Shown piece by piece: positions 17,800 to 27,208 of a stretch of DNA of 64,000 bases. The DNA comes from Rhodospirillales bacterium (lineage in GTDB: Bacteria > Pseudomonadota > Alphaproteobacteria > Rhodospirillales > SHVU01), in contig SHVU01000010.1 of the NCBI GenBank assembly GCA_009691105.1, forward strand, positions 1-64,000, read 5' to 3'. The notes below the pieces were generated by a model. The model had not been told where the DNA came from. It worked only from the letters and a program-made list of their open reading frames with translations, and searched no databases. The translations under genes and the position numbers were made by a program. Numbering within the stretch: position 1 is the stretch's first letter; every line of letters starts with the position of its first letter.

Positions 17800-19257
17800 C
17801 TAGCGGTCGATCCCGCCGAGGCAGACGTATTTGATCTCGAGGTATTCATCGATGCCGTACTTTGACCCCTCGCGACCCGTACCGGATTCCTTCATGCCGC
17901 CGAACGGCGCCACTTCGGTCGAGAAGATGCCGGCGTTGACCGAAACGATGCCGTATTCGAGCGCTTCGGAGACACGGATGACGCGGCCCATGTCGCGGGA
18001 ATAGAAGTACGCGGCGAGCCCGAACGGCGTGTCGTTGGCGAGCCGGATCGCGTCCTTCTCGGTCTTGAACTTGAGGATCGGGGCGACGGGCCCGAAGATT
18101 TCCTCACGCGAGAGCGGCATGTCGTCGGTAACGTCGGCAACCACCGTTGGCTCGTAGAAGTTACCGCCGAGCTTGTGGCGCTTGCCGCCGATGACGACGC
18201 GGGCGCCCTTGTCGACCGCGTCTTTAACGAGACGCTCGACCTTCTCGACGCCCTCGGCATTGATGAGCGGGCCCTGATCGGTCTCGCCTTTCAAGCCGTC
18301 GCCGACCCGAAGGCCGGAGGCGCGCTGCGCGAACCGGCCGACGAAATCGTCGTAGACCGATTCCTGGGCGTAGATGCGGTTGGTGCAGACGCAGGTCTGA
18401 CCGGTGTTGCGGAACTTGGACGCGATGGCGCCTTCGACCGCCTGGTCAAGATCGGCATCCTCGAACACCAGAAACGGCGCGTTGCCTCCGAGTTCGAGCG
18501 ACACCTTCTTCACGGTGCTGGCGCACTGACGCATCAGCTCCTTGCCGATTTCGGTCGAACCGGTGAACGACACCTTTCGTACCGTCGGGTTCGTCGTCAG
18601 CTCGCCACCGACGACTTTCGCCGAACCGGTGATGATGTTGATGACGCCCTTGGGGAACCCGGCACGCGCGGCGAGTTCCGCCAAGGCGAGCGCCGAATAC
18701 GGTGTGGCCGACGCCGGCTTCACCACGACCGTGCAGCCCGACGCGAGAGCCGGACCGCACTTGCGGGTGATCATAGCGTTGGGAAAGTTCCACGGCGTGA
18801 TCGCCGCGACGACGCCCACCGGCTGCTTCGTCACCATGATGCGACGGTCTTTGTTGGTCGTCGGGATGGTGTCGCCGTACACGCGCTTGCCTTCCTCAGC
18901 GTACCACTCGATGAACGAGGCCCCGTAGACGACTTCACCGCGGGACTCGGTCATCGGCTTGCCCTGCTCTGAGGTCATGAGGATTGCGAGATCCTCCACA
19001 TTCTCCAGCATCAGGTCGTTCCACTTCTTCAGGATCTTGGCCCGCTCCTTCGCGGTCATCCCACTCCACTCCGGGAACGCCCGATCGGCAGCGGCAATGG
19101 CCCGCTTGGTTTCGGCCACGCCCACATCCGGAACGGTTCCAACGGTGGATCCGTCAGCCGGATTGCGGACCGGGAAGGACTTCTTGGAGTCGGCGTCTAC
19201 CCAGGCGCCGTCGATGTAGTTCTGCTGACGAAACAGCTTCGGATCTTTGAGCTTCAC
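17800..19257 (-). CDS. gabD: NAD(P)-dependent succinate-semialdehyde dehydrogenase (copy 1)
   Basis: This 485-residue aldehyde dehydrogenase oxidises succinate semialdehyde to succinate in GABA and related catabolism. ITPWNFPNAMITRK, VKPASATPYSALALAELA and the catalytic SLELGGNAPFLVFEDAD (Glu) and FRNTGQTCVCTNR (Cys) motifs are all present; the RNTGQTCVC context is typical of GabD. It starts with GTG at 19257 behind GGGAGAAG; the 19314 start in the ORF track overlaps copy 2. It lies directly downstream of a closely related paralog and is probably co-transcribed. Another aldehyde substrate is possible for one of the copies. Confidence 0.85.
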   Translation of the reverse strand: MKLKDPKLFRQQNYIDGAWVDADSKKSFPVRNPADGSTVGTVPDVGVAETKRAIAAADRAFPEWSGMTAKERAKILKKWNDLMLENVEDLAILMTSEQGKPMTESRGEVVYGASFIEWYAEEGKRVYGDTIPTTNKDRRIMVTKQPVGVVAAITPWNFPNAMITRKCGPALASGCTVVVKPASATPYSALALAELAARAGFPKGVINIITGSAKVVGGELTTNPTVRKVSFTGSTEIGKELMRQCASTVKKVSLELGGNAPFLVFEDADLDQAVEGAIASKFRNTGQTCVCTNRIYAQESVYDDFVGRFAQRASGLRVGDGLKGETDQGPLINAEGVEKVERLVKDAVDKGARVVIGGKRHKLGGNFYEPTVVADVTDDMPLSREEIFGPVAPILKFKTEKDAIRLANDTPFGLAAYFYSRDMGRVIRVSEALEYGIVSVNAGIFSTEVAPFGGMKESGTGREGSKYGIDEYLEIKYVCLGGIDR

Positions 19258-19289
19258 GGCTCTTCTCCCTGGGTTGACGTCGTTCGTGG

Positions 19290-20750
19290 TTAGCGGTCGA
19301 GACCGCCCATGCACAGATATTTGAGTTCGACGAACTCTTCGATTCCGTACTTCGAGCCTTCACGGCCGATGCCGGATTCCTTCATGCCGCCAAAGGGCGC
19401 AACCTCGGCTGCCGAAACGCCGACGTTGATGCCGACGACGCCCGACTCGAGGGCTTCGGCGACGCGCCACACCCGGCCCAGGTCCCGCGAGTAGAAATAG
19501 TTCGCGAGGCCGTAACGGGTGTCGTTGGCGAGCTGGACCGCTTCGTCTTCAGTCTTGAAGCGATAGATCGGAGCGACGGGCCCGAAGATTTCTTCCTTGG
19601 CCATGCGCATGGTCGCCGTGACTTCGGCCATGACCGTCGGCTCGTAATAGGTGCCGCCGAGCTTGTGGCGCTTGCCGCCGATCACGATCCGGGCACCCTT
19701 GTCGACAGCGTCTTTAACGAGGGTTTCGACCTTTTTCACGCCATCTTCGTTGATCAGCGGGCCTTGATCGATGCCGGCGGTGAGGCCGTCGCCAACCTTG
19801 AGGCCGGACACAGCCTGGGCAAAGCGTCCCACGAAGTCGTCATAGACGCTGTCCTGGACATAGAAACGGTTCGCGCAGACGCAGGTCTGACCGGCGTTGC
19901 GGAACTTGGACTGGATGGCGCCTTCGACCGCCTGATCAAGATCGGCATCGTCGAACACGATGAACGAGGCGTTGCCGCCGAGCTCGAGAGTCACCTTCTT
20001 CACGGTGTCGGCGCATTGGCGCATGAGGATCTTGCCGACCTCGGTCGATCCGGTGAAGCCAACCTTACGAACGGTCGGGTTGGTGGTGAGCTCGGTTCCG
20101 ATCGGCACCGGGTTCTCGGCGACGACGACGTTGATGACGCCCTTCGGGAAGCCGGCACGTTCAGCGAGCTCGACCAAGGCCAACGCCGAAAGCGGCGTGT
20201 CTTCGGCCGGCTTGATGACGACGGTGCAACCGGCGGCCAACGCCGGCGAGCACTTCCGCATGATCATGCCGTGGGGGAAGTTCCAGGGCGTGATCGCGGC
20301 GACGACGCCGACGGGCTGCTTGATGACAATGAAGCGGCGGTCAGCCGAGGTCGAGGGGATAGTGTCGCCGTAGATGCGACGGCCTTCTTCGGCGAACCAT
20401 TCGACCATGGAGCAACCCATGCCGATCTCGCCCTTGGCTTCCGAGAGGGGCTTGCCCTGTTCGGAGGTCAGAATGACCGCGAGGTCGTCCTGGTTCGCTT
20501 TGATCAAGTCCAGCCACTTGCGCATGATGACGGTGCGCTCTTTGGCGTTCTTCTTGCTCCAACCGGGAAACGCCTTTTCGGCGGCCGCGATGGCGCGCTT
20601 GGTTTCGGCCGCGCCCATTTCGGGCAGCGTCGCCAGGGTCTCGCCGTTCGTCGGGTTGGTGACCGTAAAGGTCTTGCCCGAGTCGGCGCCGACCCAGACG
20701 CCGTCGATGTAGCCATGGCGACGCAGCAGCTTGGAATCTTTGAGTTGCAT
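19290..20750 (-). CDS. gabD: NAD(P)-dependent succinate-semialdehyde dehydrogenase (copy 2)
   Basis: A 486-residue aldehyde dehydrogenase, closely similar to the next gene over its whole length (shared blocks include ITPWNFP, DLDQAVEGAI.SKFRN and GGKRHKLGG). The active-site Glu is in TLELGGNASF and the Cys in FRNAGQTCVCANR. The ATG at 20750 has GAGGAA about five bases upstream. Differences sit in the substrate-facing parts (GMIMRKCSPALAAG against AMITRKCGPALASG, and the segment ENPVPIGTELTT against GSAKVVGGELTT), so the copies may differ in substrate or cofactor. 32 bases separate it from copy 1. Confidence 0.85.
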   Translation of the reverse strand: MQLKDSKLLRRHGYIDGVWVGADSGKTFTVTNPTNGETLATLPEMGAAETKRAIAAAEKAFPGWSKKNAKERTVIMRKWLDLIKANQDDLAVILTSEQGKPLSEAKGEIGMGCSMVEWFAEEGRRIYGDTIPSTSADRRFIVIKQPVGVVAAITPWNFPHGMIMRKCSPALAAGCTVVIKPAEDTPLSALALVELAERAGFPKGVINVVVAENPVPIGTELTTNPTVRKVGFTGSTEVGKILMRQCADTVKKVTLELGGNASFIVFDDADLDQAVEGAIQSKFRNAGQTCVCANRFYVQDSVYDDFVGRFAQAVSGLKVGDGLTAGIDQGPLINEDGVKKVETLVKDAVDKGARIVIGGKRHKLGGTYYEPTVMAEVTATMRMAKEEIFGPVAPIYRFKTEDEAVQLANDTRYGLANYFYSRDLGRVWRVAEALESGVVGINVGVSAAEVAPFGGMKESGIGREGSKYGIEEFVELKYLCMGGLDR

Positions 20751-20955
20751 TAGTTCCTCTCGTCGTGGGAGTCGCGGTGGTGCGACCGTGATAGCCTTCT
20801 CGACCACGGTTGACGGCGACGCTGATTAAGAAGTGGTCTGCCGCCTTGGCGGCCGAAGGTCGCCCGCGTGTCCGATGAACCAGAACATATCTCATCTGCG
20901 CGGTTCCGCAAGATCGTCCTGGCAGGCCGGGACGCCGCTAAACTGGCGTAAATCT

Positions 20956-20976
20956 GCTGGTTAGGAACCTACCAGC
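20956..20976. promoter_or_regulatory. inverted repeat upstream of the gabD pair, possible operator
   Basis: GCTGGTTAGG-aa-CCTACCAGC is an inverted repeat with one bulged T, in the 278-bp gap between glmS and the gabD genes. It is about 205 bp upstream of the gabD ATG and about 50 bp after the glmS stop. There is no T-run, so an operator is at least as likely as a glmS terminator. Nothing else in this gap was recognised. Confidence 0.3.
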
Positions 20977-21028
20977 ATAACTGGCATCACTCGGGCGCGG
21001 CACTGGGCCACCGCCCGAGGCAAACGGC

Positions 21029-22852
21029 TCACTCGACGGTGACGCTCTTCGCCAGATTCCGGGGCTGGTCCACGTCGGTCTGCTTCAAGACCGCGGTGTG
21101 ATAGGCGAGAAGCTGGACTGGAATCGCATAGAGGATCGGCGCCACGAACGGGTCGACCTCGGGCAGCGCGATCGTGGCCGCCGCCAGCGACCCGAGCTTC
21201 GCAACGCCTTTGGCGTCCGAGAGGAAAATGACTTGGCCGCCCCGGGCCACGACTTCCTGAAGGTTCGACGCGGTCTTCTCGAACAACGCATCCGACGGCG
21301 CGACGACGATCACCGGCACGTTGGAATCGATCAGCGCGATCGGCCCGTGCTTCATCTCGCCGGCGGCGTAGCCTTCGGCGTGAATGTAGGAAATCTCTTT
21401 CAGCTTCAGCGCGCCTTCGAGGGCAATGGCGTAGCTGGTGCCGCGGCCGAGATAGAGAACATCGCGGGCCTTGGCGACCTTCACGGCGAGATCGCGGATG
21501 CGCCCATCGTGGTTCAGGACTTCAGCGGCACGCGCCGGAACTTCGATCAAAGCTTGCGCGAGCCTGCTTTCGATCGCGGAATCGATAGCGCCCCGCGCCC
21601 GGGCCGTCGCGATCGTCAAACAGGCGAGAACCGTCAGCTGGGTCGTGAAGGCTTTGGTCGAGGCGACGCCGATCTCGGGCCCTGCGACCGTCGGCAGAAC
21701 TGCGTCTGATTCCCGGGCGATCGTGCTTTCCGGGACATTGACGATGGAGAGTATCGCTTGATCCTGTTCGCGGGCGTAACGCAGCGCGGCCAGCGAGTCG
21801 GCCGTTTCACCAGATTGCGAAATGATTAGCGCGATACCGCCTTTGGGCATCGCCGCACCGCGATAGCGGAACTCGGAGGCGACATCCACCTCGACGGGAA
21901 TCCGCGCGATGCTTTCGAGCCAATATTTCGCGACGATGCCGGCATAGTACGACGTGCCGCACGCAAGGATCGTGATCTTGGTCGCGGCGGCGAGATCGAT
22001 CGACATGGCCGGCAACGCCACCGAACGGCTCGCCGGATTGACCAACGCCACGAGCGTGTCGCCGATGACCTGCGGCTGCTCGTAGATTTCCTTCAACATA
22101 TAATGACGGTGTCCGCCCTTGCCGATGGCGGTATCGTCAACGGCGCTTGTGCGGATTTCGCGATTGGCGCGGCGGCCGGCGGCATCGAAAATCGTCGCCC
22201 CGTCCCGCTTCACGACGACCCAGTCGCCGTCTTCTAGATAGGCGATACGTCGGGTCAGGGGTGCCAGGGCGAGCGCGTCGGAGCCGAGATACATCTCGCC
22301 GTCGCCATAGCCGAGCGCGAGCGGTGCGCCGCGGCGCGCACCAACCATCAAACCATCGGCACCGGTAAAGACGAGCGCCAGCGAGAACGCACCGTGCAAG
22401 CGAGGCAAAACCTCGGCCATCGCTTCTTCCGGGGTTCGTCCGTCGGCCAACGCCAACGTCATCAGATGCGCAACGATTTCGCTGTCGGTATCGGACGCCA
22501 CCCGGCATCCCTTGGCGACAACCTCGTCACGAAGCTCGCGGAAATTCTCGATGATGCCGTTGTGCACGATTGCGACGCGATCGGTGGCATGAGGATGCGC
22601 GTTGCGCTCGCTCGGAACGCCATGGGTCGCCCAGCGCGTGTGACCGATGCCGGTCAAGCCGGCGAGCGGATCGCGCGTCAATAAAGCCTCGAGATTGATC
22701 AGCTTGCCTTCGGCACGGCGGCGCGTGATCGAACCGTTCACGACGGTGGCGATGCCGGCCGAATCGTAGCCGCGATATTCGAGGCGTTTGAGGCCCGCGA
22801 CGAGGCGGGCGGTGACGTCGGCTTTGCCGACAATACCAATGATGCCGCACAT
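21029..22852 (-). CDS. glmS: glutamine--fructose-6-phosphate aminotransferase (isomerizing)
   Basis: This 607-residue enzyme makes glucosamine 6-phosphate for peptidoglycan and LPS. After Met removal the N-terminal nucleophile is Cys in MCGIIGIVG. The Ntn glutaminase domain (about 1-240) shows HTRWATHG and HNGIIENF. Two SIS sugar-isomerase domains follow (ILACGTSYYAG, SQSGETADSLAAL, LGRGTSYAIALEGALKLKE), and the protein ends in the conserved DQPRNLAKSVTVE. It starts seven bases downstream of glmU, so the genes form a UDP-GlcNAc supply unit. I saw no glmS ribozyme or RNA element before it. Confidence 0.97.
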   Translation of the reverse strand: MCGIIGIVGKADVTARLVAGLKRLEYRGYDSAGIATVVNGSITRRRAEGKLINLEALLTRDPLAGLTGIGHTRWATHGVPSERNAHPHATDRVAIVHNGIIENFRELRDEVVAKGCRVASDTDSEIVAHLMTLALADGRTPEEAMAEVLPRLHGAFSLALVFTGADGLMVGARRGAPLALGYGDGEMYLGSDALALAPLTRRIAYLEDGDWVVVKRDGATIFDAAGRRANREIRTSAVDDTAIGKGGHRHYMLKEIYEQPQVIGDTLVALVNPASRSVALPAMSIDLAAATKITILACGTSYYAGIVAKYWLESIARIPVEVDVASEFRYRGAAMPKGGIALIISQSGETADSLAALRYAREQDQAILSIVNVPESTIARESDAVLPTVAGPEIGVASTKAFTTQLTVLACLTIATARARGAIDSAIESRLAQALIEVPARAAEVLNHDGRIRDLAVKVAKARDVLYLGRGTSYAIALEGALKLKEISYIHAEGYAAGEMKHGPIALIDSNVPVIVVAPSDALFEKTASNLQEVVARGGQVIFLSDAKGVAKLGSLAAATIALPEVDPFVAPILYAIPVQLLAYHTAVLKQTDVDQPRNLAKSVTVE

Positions 22853-22859
22853 CGTGGCG

Positions 22860-24233
22860 TTACCGCTTGGTCTTCGTCGTCTTCGGACGTTTCGCCCCGC
22901 CTTTGGCGCGACCGGCGCGGAAGCGCTTGGCGCCGCCGGCCAGCATCTTCAACGGCGCGCGCGTCATCGCAATCGCGTCATCGGGGATATCGCTGGAGAT
23001 GACCGAGCCCGCCCCAACAATGGCCCGCGCCCCGATCCGCACCGGGGCGACCAAGGCGGCGTTCGATCCGATGAACGCACCGGCGCCGATTTCGGTTCGG
23101 TGCTTGGCGAAGCCATCATAATTGCAGGTGATGGTGCCGGCGCCGATGTTGGCCGCGGCCCCAACTTCGGAATCGCCGATATAAGCCAGGTGATTGGCCT
23201 TAGCGCCCTTGCCGAGTTTCGCGGCTTTGATTTCGACGAAGTTCCCGACGTGCGCGTCTTCGCCGATGGCGGCACCGGGACGAAGCCGGGCAAACGGACC
23301 AATCCGCGCGCCCGTCGCCACCGTCGCGCCCTCGATATGCGAAAACGACAGAATGGTGACGCCGTCCGCGATTGTGACGCCCGGACCGAACACGACATGC
23401 GGATGCACCGTCACGTCACGGCCAAGCTTGGTGTCATGGGAGAAATAGACGCTCGCCGGATCGACGAGGGTCGCACCCCCGGCCATGGCTTGCGCCCGCA
23501 ATCGATTCTGCGCCACGGCTTCCGCCGCAGCGAGATCGGCCCGTGAATTGATGCCCAACAATTCCTCCGCCGGTCCCTCGACGGCGACGCAAGTTCGCCC
23601 ATCGCGCCGGGCCAACCCGACGATATCGGTCAGATAGTACTCACCTTGGGCGTTCTTCGGCGAAATCCGATGGAGCAGCGAAAAGAGTAGATCTTTTTCG
23701 ACAGCGACCACCCCGGAATTGCAGAGATCGAGTTTTAGGGTTTCCGCATCGGCATCGCGGGCCTCGACGATTTGCTCGAGCGTACCGTCACGACCGAGTA
23801 CCAAGCGGGCGTAACTGCCGGGCGTTTCGTGACGAAATCCGAGGACGACGACGGCCGGTGCCGGCTTGCGGCGCTTCGCGGCCATAACCCGCCGCAGCGT
23901 GTCCGCGCCGAGGAACGGCGTGTCGCCGAAAATCACGACGACGTCGCCTTTGAATCCGGCCAAGGCCTTTTTCGCCGCCATCACGGCGTGACCAGTGCCG
24001 AGCGGCGGCGACTGGAGTGCCGTTCGATGCGGGGCGACGGCCTGGACCAGATCGTCCATGCCTTTGCCGACGACGACGACGGTGAGCTCCGGCTTGAGCG
24101 CCGCGGCCGCGGTCATGACGTAATCGATGGTCGAGCGCCCGGCAATCGGATGCATGACTTTGGACACCTGCGTCTTCATGCGACTGGCGCGACCGGCGGC
24201 GAGAACGACAGCGGCGATGGCCGATTTCTTCAT
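22860..24233 (-). CDS. glmU: bifunctional GlmU: UDP-GlcNAc pyrophosphorylase / GlcN-1-P acetyltransferase
   Basis: This 457-residue enzyme performs the last two steps to UDP-GlcNAc. The N-terminal Rossmann uridylyltransferase shows VVLAAGRASRMKTQVSKVMHPIAG; note GRASRM where GxGTRM is usual. PLGTGHAV and GEYYLTDIV are substrate loops. The C-terminal left-handed beta helix has hexapeptide repeats and the acetyltransferase block HLAYIGDSEVGAAANIGAGTITCNYDG. The start is the ATG at 24233; the 24308 ORF start would reach back towards tRNA-Val. The last about 20 residues (RAGRAKGGAKRPKTTKTKR) form an unusually basic tail. Confidence 0.94.
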   Translation of the reverse strand: MKKSAIAAVVLAAGRASRMKTQVSKVMHPIAGRSTIDYVMTAAAALKPELTVVVVGKGMDDLVQAVAPHRTALQSPPLGTGHAVMAAKKALAGFKGDVVVIFGDTPFLGADTLRRVMAAKRRKPAPAVVVLGFRHETPGSYARLVLGRDGTLEQIVEARDADAETLKLDLCNSGVVAVEKDLLFSLLHRISPKNAQGEYYLTDIVGLARRDGRTCVAVEGPAEELLGINSRADLAAAEAVAQNRLRAQAMAGGATLVDPASVYFSHDTKLGRDVTVHPHVVFGPGVTIADGVTILSFSHIEGATVATGARIGPFARLRPGAAIGEDAHVGNFVEIKAAKLGKGAKANHLAYIGDSEVGAAANIGAGTITCNYDGFAKHRTEIGAGAFIGSNAALVAPVRIGARAIVGAGSVISSDIPDDAIAMTRAPLKMLAGGAKRFRAGRAKGGAKRPKTTKTKR

Positions 24234-24384
24234 GGCCCGAGGGTTTACAAGATGCTCGGCCTTCGGGGAAGGCCCGCCCTCTTCACGGCTGGTTTCAGAT
24301 CGTTGCACCCGGACTCCGGCGATTCCTTGACAACCCCCGTGGGCCCCACCCTAAATGGCGCGCTTCGGCGGGTCGCCGGCACAT

Positions 24385-24459
24385 GGGCGCGTAGCTCAGC
24401 GGGAGAGCATTCGCCTCACACGCGAGAGGTCGCTGGTTCGATCCCAGCCGCGCCCACCA
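24385..24459 (+). tRNA. tRNA-Val (anticodon CAC)
   Basis: This 75-nt cloverleaf has acceptor arms GGGCGCG and CGCGCCC, a D-arm with GCTCAGCGGGAGAGC, anticodon loop CTCACAC with anticodon CAC, T-arm CTGGTTCGATCCCAG, and an encoded CCA at 24457-24459. It reads GUG. The next protein gene starts 24 bases after it on the same strand, so processing from a shared transcript is possible. Confidence 0.95.
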
Positions 24460-24483
24460 GCCGCATCCCGCGAGAGTTGCCCC

Positions 24484-26334
24484 ATGGCGACGCGCAAGAC
24501 CCCTACCTGGACGTGTCGTTTCGAGAGGCCGGCCAGAAAAATCTGGCCCGTCCTTGCCGATACCGGCCGATTCAACGAAGCCGCCGGCCTCCCCAAGCAC
24601 GAGATCATCGAAATCCCCCAGGACGACGGGTCGATTCGATTAGTTGGCCGCCTCAAGAAGGGTCCCTTCACGATCGAATGGGACGACGGCCCGGCGAATT
24701 GGGTCAGCGAACAGTGGTTCCGCCACGACCGCCGCTTTCGCAACGGCCCCTTCAAATTTCTGGGCGCAACCCTGAAGTTCTTCCCCGAGGGCAACGGCTG
24801 TCGCGGCGAATATACCGTCGAGGTCGAAGCCGGGAACTGGCTTGGCAGCCTAGCTTTGGCGACGACGTTTTTTCCGAACACCGGACGGAAGTTCGCGAAG
24901 CTCGCCCGCAACGCCGACGAATTCGCCATGGGCCGGCGCGACACCGAATTCGACGCGCTCCCGCCTCAGCTTGCCGACGGCGCGACGGAACGTGCGGCGC
25001 GACTGGTTGCGGCAATCGACGCGACGCCGCACAACCACGGCCTCGCCCGCCGCCTCGCCGATTACGTCCTGACCCGCCAAGAAATCGAGATCGCATCGAT
25101 CCGACCGTTGAAACTTGCCCGGCTTTGGCGAGCCCCGGAGCGCGACGCCATCGAGGTTTGCCTGGAAGCCGCCAAACAAGGACTCCTCTCCATGCGCTGG
25201 GATTTGCTCTGCCCGCGCTGTCAGGTCGGCAAGGCGGCGACGCTCGCCATGGATGAATTGCCGACGGGCGCGCATTGCGGGTCCTGCAACATCGACTACG
25301 GCCGCGAATACGCGCGCAACATCGAGGTCGTGTTCTATCCGGCGCCGACGATCCGCACCGTTACCGGCGGCGACTATTGCCTGTTCGGGCCGATGAGCAC
25401 GCCGCACATCAAGATTCACGTGACGCTGGCGCCGGGCGAACGCCGCGAGGTCGAGATCGGACTCGAGCCCGGCAACTATCGTTTGCGCACCCTCGAGGCC
25501 GGCGACGAAGCCATCGTCGAGTGGGACGGCGGCTGGTTCCCCGAAGTGATCGTCGACGGTGCCACCTTCATCGCCGGACCGCCGACGGCGCCGGGCTGCG
25601 TCCGTCTGCACAACCGATCCGCCAAGCCGCGGACGTTGATCGTCGAGGAACGCATCTGGCGCCGCGACGCCCTGACCGGTGATCGGGCGATTGCGCTGCA
25701 GGCCTTCCGCGATCTCTTCGCGAGCGAGGCTCTGCGCCCCGGCGCCGACATCGCCATCGAGGCGGTGACGCTGATGTTCACCGACTTCAAAGGATCGACC
25801 GCGCTCTACAACCGGATTGGCGATCCGCAGGCCTATGCCTTGGTGCGCGAGCACTACGCGATCATCGGCCGGGCAGTGCGCGACAACAACGGCACCGTTG
25901 TGAAGACCATCGGCGACGCCGTCATGGGCGCCTTCACCGATCCGGTCGACGCGCTGAAAGCCGCGATCCGGATGCACGCCGATCTCGCCGCGTATAATCA
26001 GACGTCCGGCAAAGACCCGATCACCATCAAGCTCGGCCTGCATCTCGGCCGTTGCATCGCCGTCACCCTCAACGGCCGCCTCGATTACTACGGCGCGGCG
26101 GCGAACAAAGCGGCGCGCCTCGAAGGGCAATCACTCGGCGGCGACATCGTGTTGTCCGACGACTTCGTCAAAGACCCCGGCTTGAAAGAGATGCTCGCCG
26201 GGTTTTCGCCAATGGAAGGCCGCGCCCCTCTCAAGGGCTTCGACACTGACGCCGTCTTCTTCCGCCTCACCGCCAAAGAACTCGCGGCGAAGCGTCACGC
26301 GACCGCAATCCCGATACGCCCACCGAACGCGTGA
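24484..26334 (+). CDS. class III adenylate/guanylate cyclase with SRPBCC-like and DUF5939-type domains
   Basis: A 616-residue soluble protein without signal or membrane segments. Residues about 8-160 look like an SRPBCC/START-type ligand cavity (CRFERPARKIWPVLADTGRFNE). The middle part has two CxxC pairs (CPRC near 243-246 and CGSC near 267-270) inside a DUF5939-like region. Residues about 428-600 are a class III cyclase: FTDFKGST and TIGDAVMGAF carry the two metal Asps, and AAANKAARLEG carries the Asn/Arg pair that stabilises the transition state. It should make cAMP or cGMP from NTP; base choice is not assignable by eye. The domain order suggests control by a small hydrophobic ligand or zinc. 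The start lies 24 bases past tRNA-Val. Confidence 0.85.
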   Translation: MATRKTPTWTCRFERPARKIWPVLADTGRFNEAAGLPKHEIIEIPQDDGSIRLVGRLKKGPFTIEWDDGPANWVSEQWFRHDRRFRNGPFKFLGATLKFFPEGNGCRGEYTVEVEAGNWLGSLALATTFFPNTGRKFAKLARNADEFAMGRRDTEFDALPPQLADGATERAARLVAAIDATPHNHGLARRLADYVLTRQEIEIASIRPLKLARLWRAPERDAIEVCLEAAKQGLLSMRWDLLCPRCQVGKAATLAMDELPTGAHCGSCNIDYGREYARNIEVVFYPAPTIRTVTGGDYCLFGPMSTPHIKIHVTLAPGERREVEIGLEPGNYRLRTLEAGDEAIVEWDGGWFPEVIVDGATFIAGPPTAPGCVRLHNRSAKPRTLIVEERIWRRDALTGDRAIALQAFRDLFASEALRPGADIAIEAVTLMFTDFKGSTALYNRIGDPQAYALVREHYAIIGRAVRDNNGTVVKTIGDAVMGAFTDPVDALKAAIRMHADLAAYNQTSGKDPITIKLGLHLGRCIAVTLNGRLDYYGAAANKAARLEGQSLGGDIVLSDDFVKDPGLKEMLAGFSPMEGRAPLKGFDTDAVFFRLTAKELAAKRHATAIPIRPPNA

Positions 26335-26336
26335 AA

Positions 26337-27203
26337 TCAGCGTTTCAACACGAGCGTCCGCCAGCCTTCGCGATCGTAGCGGCGAAGCAGCCGTAGTCCC
26401 AGATCGCGGTAGGGGACGACGACGAAGGCCTCGTCGGTCGCACTGAAACCGCCGAGCATCATAATTCCGCCCGGAGCCAAGCGCCGGACCAACGGTCGGG
26501 AGAGATGGCGGAGTGGCCGGGCAAACACGTTGGCGACGATCAGATCGAACCGTGGTCCCCGCGCCGCAGCTCCGGTGGCGACGCCATCGGCGACCTCGGC
26601 CCGGACCCACGCCGCGACGCGATTTTGACGGGCGTTGATACGGGCAACGCGCACCGCTTCGGGATCGATATCGACGGCCAGGACCGGAATGCGCCAGGTC
26701 CGCGCCATGGCCAGCGCCAGAATGCCGGACCCGGTGCCGAGATCGAGCGGGCGGGTAATCCGCCGCCGTCGCGCCAGATCGTCGATCCCTTCAAGACAGC
26801 CGACGGTCGAGCCGTGACGACCCGAGCCGAACGCGGTGCCGGGATCGATCTCGATAACGATACGGCCAGGCGATGTCAGGCCGCGGTCATGGGACGCGTG
26901 GACAAAAAAGCGGCCGACGGCGATCGGCGCGAAGCTTCGTTGGTTTTCCGCAACCCAATCGCGAACCCGCACCGGTTCTAGCGCGTACGTTAGATGCGCG
27001 TCGGGCGGCAGCGCGGCGAGACGCGCAATCACCGCGTCTTCGTCCAATCCGCCCTCGGCATAGGCTTCGACGGTCCATCCGACTCCGTCCGCGCCGGCCC
27101 GCGACGCCACGTGAAAGCCGAGCGAAGCCAGCACCGTTTCGATAGCGTCTACTGTTGCACGCGTCGCATCGATGACGACACGCCAAAGAGGGGCTGTGGC
27201 CAC
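26337..27203 (-). CDS. prmA: ribosomal protein L11 methyltransferase
   Basis: This 288-residue SAM-dependent methyltransferase modifies ribosomal protein L11. The PrmA hallmark EIDPGTAFGSGRHGSTVGCLEGID precedes the SAM site PLDLGTGSGILALAMA, followed by VDIDPEAVRVARINARQN and the catalytic-loop segment IVANVFARPL (usual form NILA.PL). The N-terminal ferredoxin-like substrate domain is about 90 residues. It is five bases downstream of the UvrD-type helicase on the same strand and converges with the cyclase gene. Confidence 0.92.
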   Translation of the reverse strand: MATAPLWRVVIDATRATVDAIETVLASLGFHVASRAGADGVGWTVEAYAEGGLDEDAVIARLAALPPDAHLTYALEPVRVRDWVAENQRSFAPIAVGRFFVHASHDRGLTSPGRIVIEIDPGTAFGSGRHGSTVGCLEGIDDLARRRRITRPLDLGTGSGILALAMARTWRIPVLAVDIDPEAVRVARINARQNRVAAWVRAEVADGVATGAAARGPRFDLIVANVFARPLRHLSRPLVRRLAPGGIMMLGGFSATDEAFVVVPYRDLGLRLLRRYDREGWRTLVLKR

Positions 27204-27208
27204 GCCGG

